Source: Coprobacter secundus
Lineage (GTDB): Bacteria; Bacteroidota; Bacteroidia; Bacteroidales; Coprobacteraceae
DNA: 64,000 bases
Assembly: GCA_000803105.1 (NCBI GenBank)
Contig: JTDA01000005.1
Coordinates: 62,001 to 126,000, forward strand
Reading direction: 5' to 3'
The position numbers and the translations under genes were made by a program. Below, in pieces: positions 53,797 through 63,332 of the stretch (position 1 is its first letter; every line of letters starts with the position of its first letter). The notes beneath the pieces were generated by a model. That model was not told the DNA's origin, ran no database searches, and saw nothing but the letters and a program-made list of their open reading frames with translations.

Positions 53797-54888
53797 ATGG
53801 AAAAAAATGCAAAGATATATATTGCTGGTCACTGTGGTTTGGTAGGTTCAGCAATATGGAATAATTTGAGCTCGAAAGGTTATACCAATTTGATAGGACG
53901 AACTCATAATGAATTAGATTTATGTGATTCTGTTGCTGTGGCTCGTTTTTTTGAAATGGAAAAGCCCGAGTACGTTTTTTTGGCAGCAGCTTTTGTTGGA
54001 GGAATTGTGGCTAATAGCCGCTATCGAGCAGATTTTATATATCGTAATTTAGCTATTCAGAACAATGTCATAGGAGAGAGTTTTCGACATAAAGTAAAGA
54101 AACTGCTTTTTTTAGGAAGTACATGTATTTATCCTCGTGAGGCAAAGCAACCAATGAAGGAGGACGCCCTTCTTACTTCTCCTCTTGAGTATACTAATGA
54201 ACCATATGCAATTGCTAAGATTGCAGGTTTGAAAATGTGTGAGAGTTTCAATTTGCAGTATGGGACAAATTATATAGCAGTAATGCCGACTAATTTGTAT
54301 GGTCCAAATGATAATTTTGATTTGGAACGTTCACATGTGTTACCTGCTTTGATTCGGAAGATATGTTTAGGTTGTTATCTGGAACAAAATGATTGGGATG
54401 CAATACGTAGAGATCTTGATAGGCGGCCGATAGAAGGAATAAACGGTACAGCTTCAGAAAGAAGTATTTTTGAAAAACTCGATAAATATGGCTTGAGAAA
54501 AGTTGCTTCGGGCGTTGTACAAGTTGAAATTTGGGGGACAGGAACTCCATTAAGAGAATTTTTGTGGAGCGAGGAAATGGCTGATGCTTGCGTATTTATA
54601 ATGGAAAATGTAGATTTTGATGACTTAAAGCCTCAAGGTACTAAAGAAATTCGAAATTGCCATATTAATATCGGGACAGGTAAAGAAATCAGTATCGGAG
54701 ATGTTGCCCAACTGATAAAAAAGATTGCCGGTTTTACTGGAGAGCTATATTTCAATAAAAATAAACCGGATGGTACTATGAGGAAATTAACCGATGTCTC
54801 AAAATTGAATGCATTAGGTTGGCATCATACAATTGAGATAGAAGAAGGTATAGCTCGGCTAATTGATTGGTACAGGAGTAAAGAATAA
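53797..54888 (+). CDS. fcl: GDP-L-fucose synthase
   Basis: A 363-residue short-chain reductase that epimerises and reduces the keto-sugar to GDP-L-fucose. 'YIAGHCGLVGSAIW' is the NADP loop; 'GSTCIYPREAKQPMKE' and 'PYAIAKIAGLKMCE' (YxxxK) are catalytic segments; 'SFNLQYGTNYIAVMPTNLYGPNDNF' is characteristic. Follows gmd by 31 bases. Somewhat longer than E. coli Fcl (321) because of an insert near residue 200-225. Confidence 0.95.
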   Translation: MEKNAKIYIAGHCGLVGSAIWNNLSSKGYTNLIGRTHNELDLCDSVAVARFFEMEKPEYVFLAAAFVGGIVANSRYRADFIYRNLAIQNNVIGESFRHKVKKLLFLGSTCIYPREAKQPMKEDALLTSPLEYTNEPYAIAKIAGLKMCESFNLQYGTNYIAVMPTNLYGPNDNFDLERSHVLPALIRKICLGCYLEQNDWDAIRRDLDRRPIEGINGTASERSIFEKLDKYGLRKVASGVVQVEIWGTGTPLREFLWSEEMADACVFIMENVDFDDLKPQGTKEIRNCHINIGTGKEISIGDVAQLIKKIAGFTGELYFNKNKPDGTMRKLTDVSKLNALGWHHTIEIEEGIARLIDWYRSKE

Positions 54889-54941
54889 ATTTGATATATA
54901 GAATAGTGGGCGGATTTTCTTTTTTAATAGATAGCCGTCTA

Positions 54942-56393
54942 TTATTCTGACATAATAGTGTTACAATATACAACTTTGCCTTCAGAAGCCATTTCGGTGA
55001 TGAAATAATTAGATAATAAAAAGTTTGGAGGCATACATCCAGGTAATCTGTTCTTCATAAGTGAGGGGTATCCATGTCTTTTTAAAAGTACCCCATTTCC
55101 AAAAAATAATAAATTTACATTTCCACCTACTTGAGAAAATAATTGAGAAAGAGTTTTTTGTTTTAATGCTATGGTATTTCCGTTTTTTATATCTTGTGCA
55201 TAATGTTGAGTTGCATCAAAGGTATTTGATATATAAAGTCGGTTATCTTCAGAAAGAGAAAAATAAATACTATCACCATCCAGAAAATAATTTAATAAGT
55301 TAGAATTTGTAAGTATAGATGGAATTTGAGGAATACTGTCTTTTGGATATAAAGTGATAACTTTATTCGTTTGAAGTGTTGAGTCTGTTACGATGTTCCA
55401 TGCAATATTGAAGCTTCCGCGACCGGTTTCCATCAGGATACTATCAGTTGACGTTAAGTTTTTACCATTAGAGAATTGTTTCCAAAAGGATTTCAGTTCT
55501 TTTATTCCGTAACGGATACCGAAATAAGTTCGGGAACTAAATATATATGGATCGGGTTCGCATCCATTTGTTGTTTTATTTATTAGTGTTTCTAATGGTT
55601 GTTCGGGTATTATCATTCCTGTAATCCAAGTTTTATTTTTGTCAAAGCTGAGTTCTTGGGCAATCCATTGTTTGTTTTTCGATTGATTGTTGTTATTGGT
55701 ATAGAGTTCGTAATCAACGGCATTTGTATTGTAAAGTATAGTATGTACAGATTTCCCGATAGTTGCTGAAGCTTGTTGAAACGAGAGATTATGTTCAATA
55801 GATTTATTATCAGAAAAAGAATGGATGGATTGTCGTAGTATATGATAATCCTGAGTTAAACATATAGTTCCATTATGAAAGAACCCGAAAAAAAATTGTC
55901 CGTTGGGTAAGGAATATTGAAAAATCTTGAAATCATTCAGTTCCTGTACTACAGGTTTAAAGGAGGTCTCGAACTTTTTTTGTAAAAAGAGTAAGATTTT
56001 TTTGAAATTATTGTTCCCGACGTAGTGCCATAAAGTAGCTGAAGGAGAATGATTCATTCTATTATGCAAGCAAATAAAAGCATTTTCTTTATTCGGTAAA
56101 TCGGCCTGAAATATTTCTTTCAATTGTATGGATATTGTTAGCAGTGTATCGTAAATGGTTCGGTTTTCAGAAATGTAATTTCCGAAGTTGTTTTGACTAA
56201 GTTCATATAACCCCTCTTTATCTTTTACTCCGATAAGCAAAGTCATAGTGGTGTCGGGGATGTAATGAGCTAAAGAATATTTTTGATAATTTTTTTTGTA
56301 TTTAAAGTTCGGTAAAAAACTTATGATAATGAATGTTACTATGATGAATAAAATAGAAATTATAGAATATTTGAAAGTTTGTCTGAAGTTCAT
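54942..56393 (-). CDS. DUF3352-like membrane-anchored protein
   Basis: A 483-residue protein with one N-terminal membrane segment (about residues 9-28) and a long extracytoplasmic part rich in beta strands, resembling DUF3352-type proteins ('AHYIPDTTMTLLIGV', later 'NYFLDGDSIYFSLSEDN'). No catalytic motif is visible. It is divergent from dnaN. Confidence 0.65.
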   Translation of the reverse strand: MNFRQTFKYSIISILFIIVTFIIISFLPNFKYKKNYQKYSLAHYIPDTTMTLLIGVKDKEGLYELSQNNFGNYISENRTIYDTLLTISIQLKEIFQADLPNKENAFICLHNRMNHSPSATLWHYVGNNNFKKILLFLQKKFETSFKPVVQELNDFKIFQYSLPNGQFFFGFFHNGTICLTQDYHILRQSIHSFSDNKSIEHNLSFQQASATIGKSVHTILYNTNAVDYELYTNNNNQSKNKQWIAQELSFDKNKTWITGMIIPEQPLETLINKTTNGCEPDPYIFSSRTYFGIRYGIKELKSFWKQFSNGKNLTSTDSILMETGRGSFNIAWNIVTDSTLQTNKVITLYPKDSIPQIPSILTNSNLLNYFLDGDSIYFSLSEDNRLYISNTFDATQHYAQDIKNGNTIALKQKTLSQLFSQVGGNVNLLFFGNGVLLKRHGYPSLMKNRLPGCMPPNFLLSNYFITEMASEGKVVYCNTIMSE

Positions 56394-56556
56394 AGAAATA
56401 AATAATATATCTGCTACAAATGTAACGAATAAATTGAAATACGGAATAATAAAATGGAATGATGTTGGATTAAGGCTTTTGTATTGAGATAAAAAGAATA
56501 TACTTTTTTAGTTGGGATTTTTGGATATAATTGGCTCTATTTTTCTGAAAAATGAT

Positions 56557-56564
56557 TACATTTG
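56557..56564 (+). promoter_or_regulatory. -7 box of dnaN
   Basis: TACATTTG matches the -7 consensus, about 85 bases before the ATG; TTGG at 56531-56534 is the nearest candidate -33 element. Confidence 0.5.
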
Positions 56565-56648
56565 TTCCTCAATATACCTGTGACATTTTGGATGATTCGA
56601 ATGTTCATAGAATATGGAATAGAAAGAAAATATAAAAAATAGAGACCT

Positions 56649-57776
56649 ATGAAATTTATTGTTTCCAGTACTGCATTATTATCTCATTTGCAAGCTATCA
56701 GTAGAGTTATTAATTCCAAAAATTCGATGGCTATACTTGATAATTTCCTGTTTCGGTTGGAAGGTAATACCCTTACGATGACAGCATCGGATCAGGAAAC
56801 TACAATGACTACTGAAATAGAAGTTTTAGAAGCTGAAGGACAAGGACTCTTTGCTGTTTCAGCAAAGATATTGCTTGAACCTTTGAAAGAGCTGCCGGAT
56901 CAACCGTTAACATTTGAGATAAACGATGAGAATTTAGAGATTTTTCTATATTTTCAGAACGGTAAGTACAATTTTATAGGGGTTAACGGTGATGAATATC
57001 CCCAGAAATCTCCATTAAGTGCTGATGCTAAGACATTACAAATGCCAGCACAAGTATTACTTAATGGAATTAATCGTACTCTTTTTGCAACGGGTGATGA
57101 TGAATTGCGCCCTATAATGAATGGTATCTATATCGATATTCATCCAGAAGATATTATTTTTGTGGCATCTGATAGTCATAAATTAGTGCGTTGTAAGAAT
57201 GATTCGATACAATCAGGACTAACTTCTTCATTTATTTTACCTAAAAAGCCTGCAACTTTATTGAAGAATATCTTGCCGAAAGAGTCAGGTGATGTATCGA
57301 TTACTTTTGATGATAAGAATGCTGTATTTGCTTTATCGAATTTTGTATTGAATTGCCGTTTGATCGAAGGACGTTATCCTAATTATGCATCAGTGATTCC
57401 GCAGAATAATCCAAATCGTATTATTGTGGACAGGGCAGTGTTTGTGAATGTTTTACGGCGAGTATCTGTATTTTCGGACCAAGCGAGTAATTTGGTGAAA
57501 TTACAGTTGAGAGATAATCAAATAAAAGTTTCGGCCCAGGATATAGATTTTTCTACTTCTGCAGAAGAAAATGTATCATGCAATTATACGGGTGATCCTA
57601 TGGGGATTGGTTTCAAGTCGACCTTTCTTATTGAGATATTGAGTAATATCTCGTCTCAAGAAGTGACAATAGAACTATCTGATCCATCTCGTGCCGGGCT
57701 TATATTGCCTGTAGAGAATCAACCGAACGAAGATCTGTTGATGTTGTTGATGCCTATGATGTTGACTGATTTTTAA
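56649..57776 (+). CDS. dnaN: DNA polymerase III beta clamp
   Basis: The sliding clamp that tethers the replicase. 375 residues in three similar domains; 'MKFIVSSTALLSHLQAISRV' opens domain 1, 'FATGDDELRPIMNGIY' marks domain 2, and the C-terminal 'VENQPNEDLLMLLMPMML' is the canonical dimer-face end. Length and order are normal. A dnaA/recF context is not in this window. Confidence 0.97.
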   Translation: MKFIVSSTALLSHLQAISRVINSKNSMAILDNFLFRLEGNTLTMTASDQETTMTTEIEVLEAEGQGLFAVSAKILLEPLKELPDQPLTFEINDENLEIFLYFQNGKYNFIGVNGDEYPQKSPLSADAKTLQMPAQVLLNGINRTLFATGDDELRPIMNGIYIDIHPEDIIFVASDSHKLVRCKNDSIQSGLTSSFILPKKPATLLKNILPKESGDVSITFDDKNAVFALSNFVLNCRLIEGRYPNYASVIPQNNPNRIIVDRAVFVNVLRRVSVFSDQASNLVKLQLRDNQIKVSAQDIDFSTSAEENVSCNYTGDPMGIGFKSTFLIEILSNISSQEVTIELSDPSRAGLILPVENQPNEDLLMLLMPMMLTDF

Positions 57777-57805
57777 AGAATTTAGATACAAATAACGGAG
57801 GAGAA

Positions 57806-58573
57806 ATGCAGTTAAATCTTAGAAATCCGATTGTCTTTTTCGATTTGGAGACTACCGGTGTTAATATTGCAACAGACCATATAGTTGAGATAAGTTATTT
57901 AAAAGTTTATCCGAATGGGAAAGAAGAATGTAAAACATTACGAATAAACCCTGGGGTGCCCATTCCTGCAGAGGCAACAGCTGTTCATGGTATTTCAGAT
58001 GCAGATGTAGCTAATTGTCCGACATTTAAGGAAGTCGCTAAGAATATAGCTAAAGATATCGAAGGTTGTGATTTAGCTGGATTTAATTCAAATCGGTTCG
58101 ATATTCCCTTGTTAGTAGAGGAACTTTTGAGGGCAGGAGTCGATATCGATCTGTCTAAGCGTAAAATGATTGACGTACAAACTATTTTCCATAAAATGGA
58201 GCAACGTACGTTGTCTGCAGCGTATAAGTTTTATTGTGATAAAGATTTGGATAATGCACATACGGCGGAGGCTGATACGCGTGCTACTTATGAGGTATTG
58301 AAGTCTCAGCTTGACCGTTACCCTGATCTTCAGAATGATATGGCTGCTCTTGCTGAGTTTTCTACTCATACTAAAAATGTAGATTTTGCTGGTCGTATTG
58401 TATATAATGAGGATGGAGTAGAAGTGTTTAATTTTGGAAAATATAAAGGGCGACCAGTTTCTGAGGTTTTCAAGACAGATATAGGTTATTATGGCTGGAT
58501 GATGCAGGGAGATTTTACTCTTAATACGAAAAATGTGATAACCAATATCAAATTACGAGAACTCAAGCGATAA
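57806..58573 (+). CDS. DnaQ-type 3'-5' exonuclease
   Basis: A 255-residue DEDDh exonuclease: 'FFDLETTGVNIATDHIVEIS' (ExoI, DxE), 'FNSNRFDIPLLVEEL' (ExoII) and 'HTAEADTRATYEVL' (ExoIII, H and D). The C-terminal part ('FNFGKYKGRPVSEVFK...YGWMM') resembles the ExoX-like/DUF3820 tail. It could be the epsilon proofreading subunit or a stand-alone exonuclease. A strong GGAGG site precedes the ATG; it follows dnaN. Confidence 0.9.
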   Translation: MQLNLRNPIVFFDLETTGVNIATDHIVEISYLKVYPNGKEECKTLRINPGVPIPAEATAVHGISDADVANCPTFKEVAKNIAKDIEGCDLAGFNSNRFDIPLLVEELLRAGVDIDLSKRKMIDVQTIFHKMEQRTLSAAYKFYCDKDLDNAHTAEADTRATYEVLKSQLDRYPDLQNDMAALAEFSTHTKNVDFAGRIVYNEDGVEVFNFGKYKGRPVSEVFKTDIGYYGWMMQGDFTLNTKNVITNIKLRELKR

Positions 58574-58595
58574 GGGTTTTATAAGAAGAGACGTT

Positions 58596-58686
58596 AAAGG
58601 ACATTTCAAAAGGAGTAATACTAATAAGTGTTTAGCCATAAGTGGGGTTAAGATTTAGTATAAAGAGAGCTTTTGAAATGTCCTTT
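58596..58686. repeat. 17-bp inverted repeat with 57-base loop
   Basis: AAAGGACATTTCAAAAG (58596-58612) is a perfect reverse complement of 58670-58686, enclosing 57 bases, in the gap between the exonuclease and coaBC. Long loop and weak T tract make it an odd terminator; it may be a structured regulatory or mobile-end element. Confidence 0.6.
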
Positions 58687-58717
58687 TGAGTTATGTCAAT
58701 ATTAATTCTTTGGAATT

Positions 58718-59914
58718 ATGTTAAAAGGGAAAAATATTGTATTAGGAATAACTGGTAGTATTGCAGCATATAAAGCAGCGTATCTTATCAGGGCTTTGGT
58801 GAAGAAAGGGGCAGAGGTGCAAGTGGTTATTACTCCTGCAGGAAAAGAATTTATTACACCAGTCACTTTGTCAGCATTAACAGGGAAACCGGTGATAAGC
58901 GAATTTTTTACGGCAAATGATGGTTCATGGCATAGTCATGTTGATTTAGGATTGTGGGCAGATGCAATGGTTATTGCTCCGGCAAGTGCAAGTACAATTG
59001 CTAAAATGGCTAATGGTGTTGCAGATAATATGCTTATTACTACATATTTGTCTAGTAAAGCAAAGGTTTTCATCGCTCCGGCTATGGATCTTGATATGTT
59101 TGCTCACCCTACAACTCGTCGTAATCTGGATTTGTTGCGTTCGTATGGAAATTTTATAATAGAGCCAACAACTGGGGAGTTAGCTAGTCATTTGCATGGA
59201 AAAGGGCGTATGGAGGAGCCTGATAAGATTGTGGAAATTTTGGAGGCTTATTTTCAGGGAAAAGAGATATTGTCTGGTAAAAAAATCTTAATAACAGCAG
59301 GTCCGACATATGAAAAGATTGATCCTGTACGTTTTATAGGTAATTATTCGTCTGGTAAGATGGGATTTGCATTGGCAGAGGTTTGTGCTGAACGAGGTGC
59401 TGATGTGACATTGATTGCTGGTCCAGTGTCTCTACAAGCACTACATCCTAATATCAAGCGAATTGATGTTGAGTCGGCAGAGGAAATGTATAATGTAGTT
59501 GTGGATAAGTTTCCTAATATGTCTGCTGCGATTATGTGTGCTGCGGTAGCTGATTATGCTCCAGAGATCCGGAACGAAGCGAAAATAAAACGAACAGGGG
59601 ATGATTTGTTGTTACGTTTGAAGCCGAATAAAGATATTGCAGCAGCTTTGGGACGAATGAAAAAAACGGGCCAAGTATTAGTTGGTTTTGCGTTAGAAAC
59701 AAATGATGAAGAAGAAAATGCCTGGATAAAGCTGAATCGGAAAAATCTTGATTTTATTGTGTTGAATTCATTGCAAGATAAGGGTGCAGGATTTAAATGT
59801 GATACAAATAAAATTACGATAATCGAGAAAAGTGGAAATAAATTGGTATTCGAAACTAAAGCTAAAAAGGAAGTGGCTGCTGATATTGTCGATGTTTTGA
59901 ATATGTATTTTTAA
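58718..59914 (+). CDS. coaBC: bifunctional phosphopantothenoylcysteine decarboxylase/ligase
   Basis: Makes 4'-phosphopantetheine for coenzyme A. 398 residues: the flavin decarboxylase half has 'LGITGSIAAYKAAYLIRAL' and 'IAPAMDLDMF'; the ligase half has 'TAGPTYEKIDPVRFIGNYSSGKMG' and 'KIKRTGDDLLLRLKPNKDI'. The order is typical CoaC-CoaB. It heads the coaBC-DUF4835-recN-rlmB run. Confidence 0.96.
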   Translation: MLKGKNIVLGITGSIAAYKAAYLIRALVKKGAEVQVVITPAGKEFITPVTLSALTGKPVISEFFTANDGSWHSHVDLGLWADAMVIAPASASTIAKMANGVADNMLITTYLSSKAKVFIAPAMDLDMFAHPTTRRNLDLLRSYGNFIIEPTTGELASHLHGKGRMEEPDKIVEILEAYFQGKEILSGKKILITAGPTYEKIDPVRFIGNYSSGKMGFALAEVCAERGADVTLIAGPVSLQALHPNIKRIDVESAEEMYNVVVDKFPNMSAAIMCAAVADYAPEIRNEAKIKRTGDDLLLRLKPNKDIAAALGRMKKTGQVLVGFALETNDEEENAWIKLNRKNLDFIVLNSLQDKGAGFKCDTNKITIIEKSGNKLVFETKAKKEVAADIVDVLNMYF

Positions 59915-59923
59915 TTATTGGGA

Positions 59924-60826
59924 ATGATGAAAAAATCGTTGTTAATATTAGTAATATTATGTAGTTCTTGTTTATCTTTTGCACAAGAATTGAATTGCCG
60001 TGTGCAAGTTAACAGCGATAAAATACAGGGGACTAATAAATCAGTATTTACTACATTGGAACAGGCTTTGACCGAATATGTTAATAATAGAAAATGGAGT
60101 GAAGCCCAGATTTCCATATCGGAAAAGATTGATTGTAGTTTAGTAATTACTGTTAATGAGGTTACAGATAATCGTTTTAAATGTGATTTGCAAGTACAGT
60201 CTCGCCGTCCAGTCTATAATGCTTCGTATGCTACAACATTATTTAATTTCAAAGATAAAAGCTTTGAATTTACTTATCAAGAATATGAGCCTTTAGTGTA
60301 TAATGAAAACGCTATTGAAAGTAATTTGACTGCAGTGGTTGATTTTTATGCTTATATGATATTAGGACTTGATTTTGATAGTTTTTCATTGAAAGGAGGG
60401 ACACCTTTTTTTCAACGAGCCGAACAAATTGTAAATATGGGACAGTCATCGATGGAAGTAGGTTGGAAGGCTTTCGAAGATACGCGTAACCGGCATGCTT
60501 TAGTGACAGCGTTTACTGACCAGCGTACAGAGATGTTCCGGACATTGTGGTATAATTATCATCGTAAAGGCCTTGATGAAATGGCACTGAGCATGGATAA
60601 AGGCCGAGCTGCGGTGACCGATGCTGTTAAAATGATAGAAGAAGTATATAAGGCGGCATCTACTTCGGTACTGTTGCCTCTTTTTAGTGATTCTAAATTA
60701 GATGAGCTTGTAAATATTTATTCGTTGGCTCCGCAGACAGAAAAGGATGAGATTTACAAATTGTTGATTGGAATCTATCCTACGGAAAATACTCGGTTAC
60801 AGGAAATTCGTAAAGAAAATCGTTGA
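59924..60826 (+). CDS. DUF4835 family exported protein
   Basis: About 300 residues with a Sec signal ending SFAQ. The gene is part of a conserved Bacteroidota block with coaBC and recN, and the sequence has the family's 'FTYQEYEPLVYNENAIESNLTAVVDFYAYMILGLDFDSFS' core. The ATG at 59924 is preferred; a TTG at 59918 and an ATG at 59927 are in frame. Periplasmic or surface location; function unknown. Confidence 0.85.
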   Translation: MMKKSLLILVILCSSCLSFAQELNCRVQVNSDKIQGTNKSVFTTLEQALTEYVNNRKWSEAQISISEKIDCSLVITVNEVTDNRFKCDLQVQSRRPVYNASYATTLFNFKDKSFEFTYQEYEPLVYNENAIESNLTAVVDFYAYMILGLDFDSFSLKGGTPFFQRAEQIVNMGQSSMEVGWKAFEDTRNRHALVTAFTDQRTEMFRTLWYNYHRKGLDEMALSMDKGRAAVTDAVKMIEEVYKAASTSVLLPLFSDSKLDELVNIYSLAPQTEKDEIYKLLIGIYPTENTRLQEIRKENR

Positions 60827-60833
60827 TATTGAT

Positions 60834-62498
60834 ATGCTCAAAAAATTATCGATTCGGAACTATGCTTTAATTGATGCTTTGGATATAGATTTTTATTCCG
60901 GGTTCTCCTCTATTACAGGAGAGACTGGGGCTGGAAAATCTATTATATTAGGAGCATTATCTCTTATTTTAGGGCAGAGAGCAGACTTTCGTGTCATCAA
61001 GGATGAAAGTCGGAAAGCTATTATTGAAGGTTTTTTTGATATTTCAGACTATCATTTGAGGTCTTTTTTTGAAGAACAGGATTTAGAGTATGAAGATGGT
61101 GCTTGTATTCTTCGAAGAGAGATTCTGTCTTCCGGCAAGTCCAGGGCTTTTATAAATGATACACCGGTTTCATTAGCCCAGTTGAAGGATTTGGGGGAAA
61201 GGTTGATAGATATACATTCTCAATATCAGAATTTATTACTTGGAAATGACAAATTCCAATTACATGTAATTGATGTATGGGGACATAATAATGATTTGTT
61301 GTTACAATATAAATCTGATTTTCAGAATTATAAATTGGCAAAAAAGAAGTTATTGAAGTTACAGGAGGAAAGGGTCGAGTGGAAAAAAGAGGAAGATTAT
61401 CTCAGATTTCAGCTCTCTCAACTTGTAAATGCCCAGTTAAAAGAAGGAGAACAGGAAATTCTTGAACAAGAGCAAAAGATATTGAGCCATGCTGAAGAGA
61501 TAAAAGGTGAGCTATACACTATATCTCAGTTAGCATCGGGTGATGAAGGAGGAATCCTACCAATTTTGAAAACTTTGATTAGTCGTGCTCAAGGTTTATT
61601 ACGGATTTATCCTGATTTGGGAGAATTAACAGGACGTTTGCAGTCACTTTATATTGAATTGAAAGATATTTCAGCAGAAATATCGGGGAAGGAAGATAGT
61701 ATTTGTATAGATTCAGAACGTTTAGTCCAAGTCCAGGACCGTTTAGATATGATATATCGTTTGCAACAAAAACATCAGGTGCAGACGATAGAAGAATTAC
61801 TTGAGGTGCAAAGTCAATTGGAAAGTAGATTGGAAAGAATAGATACATCGGACGAAGAAATATATGCCTTAGAAAAAGAGATTGCAGACAGATACATTTT
61901 GTTATTAGAAATATCTGTAAAACTTACAGAATCGAGAAAATTAGCTGCTGCGGAATTTTCAAGGTTATTGGAAGAAAAAGCTCGTTTGTTGGGAATGCCT
62001 AATCTTCGTTTTGAGGTGGAGTTGGTACCACGACCAGAAATAGATGAAATGGGAGCTGAACAGATATGTTTCCTTTTTTCTGCAAATAAAAACCAGTCTA
62101 TGCAACCTGTTGCAGAAGTTGCGTCTGGTGGAGAAATTTCACGATTGATGCTTTGTTTAAAAGCCCTTATTGCCCATGTGACGGTTTTACCGACAATTAT
62201 TTTTGATGAGGTGGATACGGGAGTATCAGGAGAAGTTGCAGACAAAATGGGAGACATTATGCAGGAGATGTCTCAGTATATGCAAGTAATAAGTATAACT
62301 CATTTACCTCAAGTTGCATCAAAAGGCAGACATCATTATCGAGTATATAAACAGGATACGGAGATAAGTACGCAAACTCATATTGAAGAACTGAAAGATA
62401 GAAAGCGTATAGAGGAAATTGCCCGTATGTTGAGTGGCGCAAAGTTGACAGATGAAGCTATGAATAATGCGCGGGTTTTATTGGGGAAAAATATTTAG
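60834..62498 (+). CDS. recN: DNA repair protein RecN
   Basis: An SMC-like ATPase for double-strand break repair. About 554 residues from the ATG at 60834, which starts 'MLKKLSIRNYALIDALDIDF'; the longer frame begins at 60768. Walker A GETGAGKS is near residue 29, a long coiled coil fills the middle, signature 'VASGGEISRLMLCLKAL' and Walker B 'TIIFDEVDTGVSGEVADKMG' are near the end. It follows DUF4835 by seven bases. Confidence 0.97.
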   Translation: MLKKLSIRNYALIDALDIDFYSGFSSITGETGAGKSIILGALSLILGQRADFRVIKDESRKAIIEGFFDISDYHLRSFFEEQDLEYEDGACILRREILSSGKSRAFINDTPVSLAQLKDLGERLIDIHSQYQNLLLGNDKFQLHVIDVWGHNNDLLLQYKSDFQNYKLAKKKLLKLQEERVEWKKEEDYLRFQLSQLVNAQLKEGEQEILEQEQKILSHAEEIKGELYTISQLASGDEGGILPILKTLISRAQGLLRIYPDLGELTGRLQSLYIELKDISAEISGKEDSICIDSERLVQVQDRLDMIYRLQQKHQVQTIEELLEVQSQLESRLERIDTSDEEIYALEKEIADRYILLLEISVKLTESRKLAAAEFSRLLEEKARLLGMPNLRFEVELVPRPEIDEMGAEQICFLFSANKNQSMQPVAEVASGGEISRLMLCLKALIAHVTVLPTIIFDEVDTGVSGEVADKMGDIMQEMSQYMQVISITHLPQVASKGRHHYRVYKQDTEISTQTHIEELKDRKRIEEIARMLSGAKLTDEAMNNARVLLGKNI

Positions 62499-62533
62499 TA
62501 TTTAGGTTTTAATTTAGACGACAATATTTTGTT

Positions 62534-63280
62534 ATGAAAAAGAATGAAATGATTTTTGGCATTCGTGCGGTAATAGAGGCAGTAGAGGCTGGGAAAGATA
62601 TAGATAAAATATTAATTAAGAAAGACTTACAGGGTGAATTAGTGCAAGAACTGTTTGCTTCTGTTAAAGGGCAGAATATTGTTGTACAGCGAGTTCCTAT
62701 AGAAAAAATAAACCGTATTACTCGAAAAAATCATCAAGGAGTGGTTGCTTTTATTTCTGCGGTTACTTATCAAAAGCTTGAGAATATTATTCCTTCGTTG
62801 TACGAGGAAGGGAAAATACCATTTATTGTAGTTCTTGACGGGGTAACTGATGTACGTAATTTTGGGGCTATAGCTAGGACTTGTGAGTGTGCAGGAGCCG
62901 ATGCTATTGTGATTCCTGAACGGAATAGTGTTTCTGTAAATGCTGATGCTATAAAAACCTCGGCAGGAGCTTTACATCATATACCGGTATGCCGAGAATA
63001 TTCTGTGTTTGAAGCTATACGATTTTTGCAGAATAGTGGGCTTAGGATTGTAGCAGCAACGGAAAAAGCTTCGTGTAATTATACATCTATTGATTATTGT
63101 GGCCCTGTAGCTATTGTTATGGGAGCAGAAGATACAGGGGTTTCTGCAGATGTATTGAAAATTTGTGACCATAGAGCGGCTTTACCATTAATGGGTACGA
63201 TAAGCTCTCTTAATGTGTCGGTAGCTGCTGGTATTATGATGTATGAAGTGGTAAGGCAACGGATGGGAACCAGAGAATAA
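62534..63280 (+). CDS. rlmB: 23S rRNA (guanosine-2'-O)-methyltransferase RlmB-like
   Basis: A 248-residue SPOUT methyltransferase of the TrmH family. The N-terminal 'MIFGIRAVIEAVEAGKDIDKILI' is the RNA-binding domain; 'VLDGVTDVRNFGAIARTCECAGADAIVIP' is motif 1; 'AIVMGAEDTGVS' and 'LPLMGTISSLNVSVAAGIMMYEVVRQR' are motifs 2 and 3, the trefoil knot SAM site. It closes the block. Confidence 0.93.
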   Translation: MKKNEMIFGIRAVIEAVEAGKDIDKILIKKDLQGELVQELFASVKGQNIVVQRVPIEKINRITRKNHQGVVAFISAVTYQKLENIIPSLYEEGKIPFIVVLDGVTDVRNFGAIARTCECAGADAIVIPERNSVSVNADAIKTSAGALHHIPVCREYSVFEAIRFLQNSGLRIVAATEKASCNYTSIDYCGPVAIVMGAEDTGVSADVLKICDHRAALPLMGTISSLNVSVAAGIMMYEVVRQRMGTRE

Positions 63281-63332
63281 GAAATTAAGTATTTATTGTT
63301 TCGAAATGTATTATATTCATTGTTATCTATGT

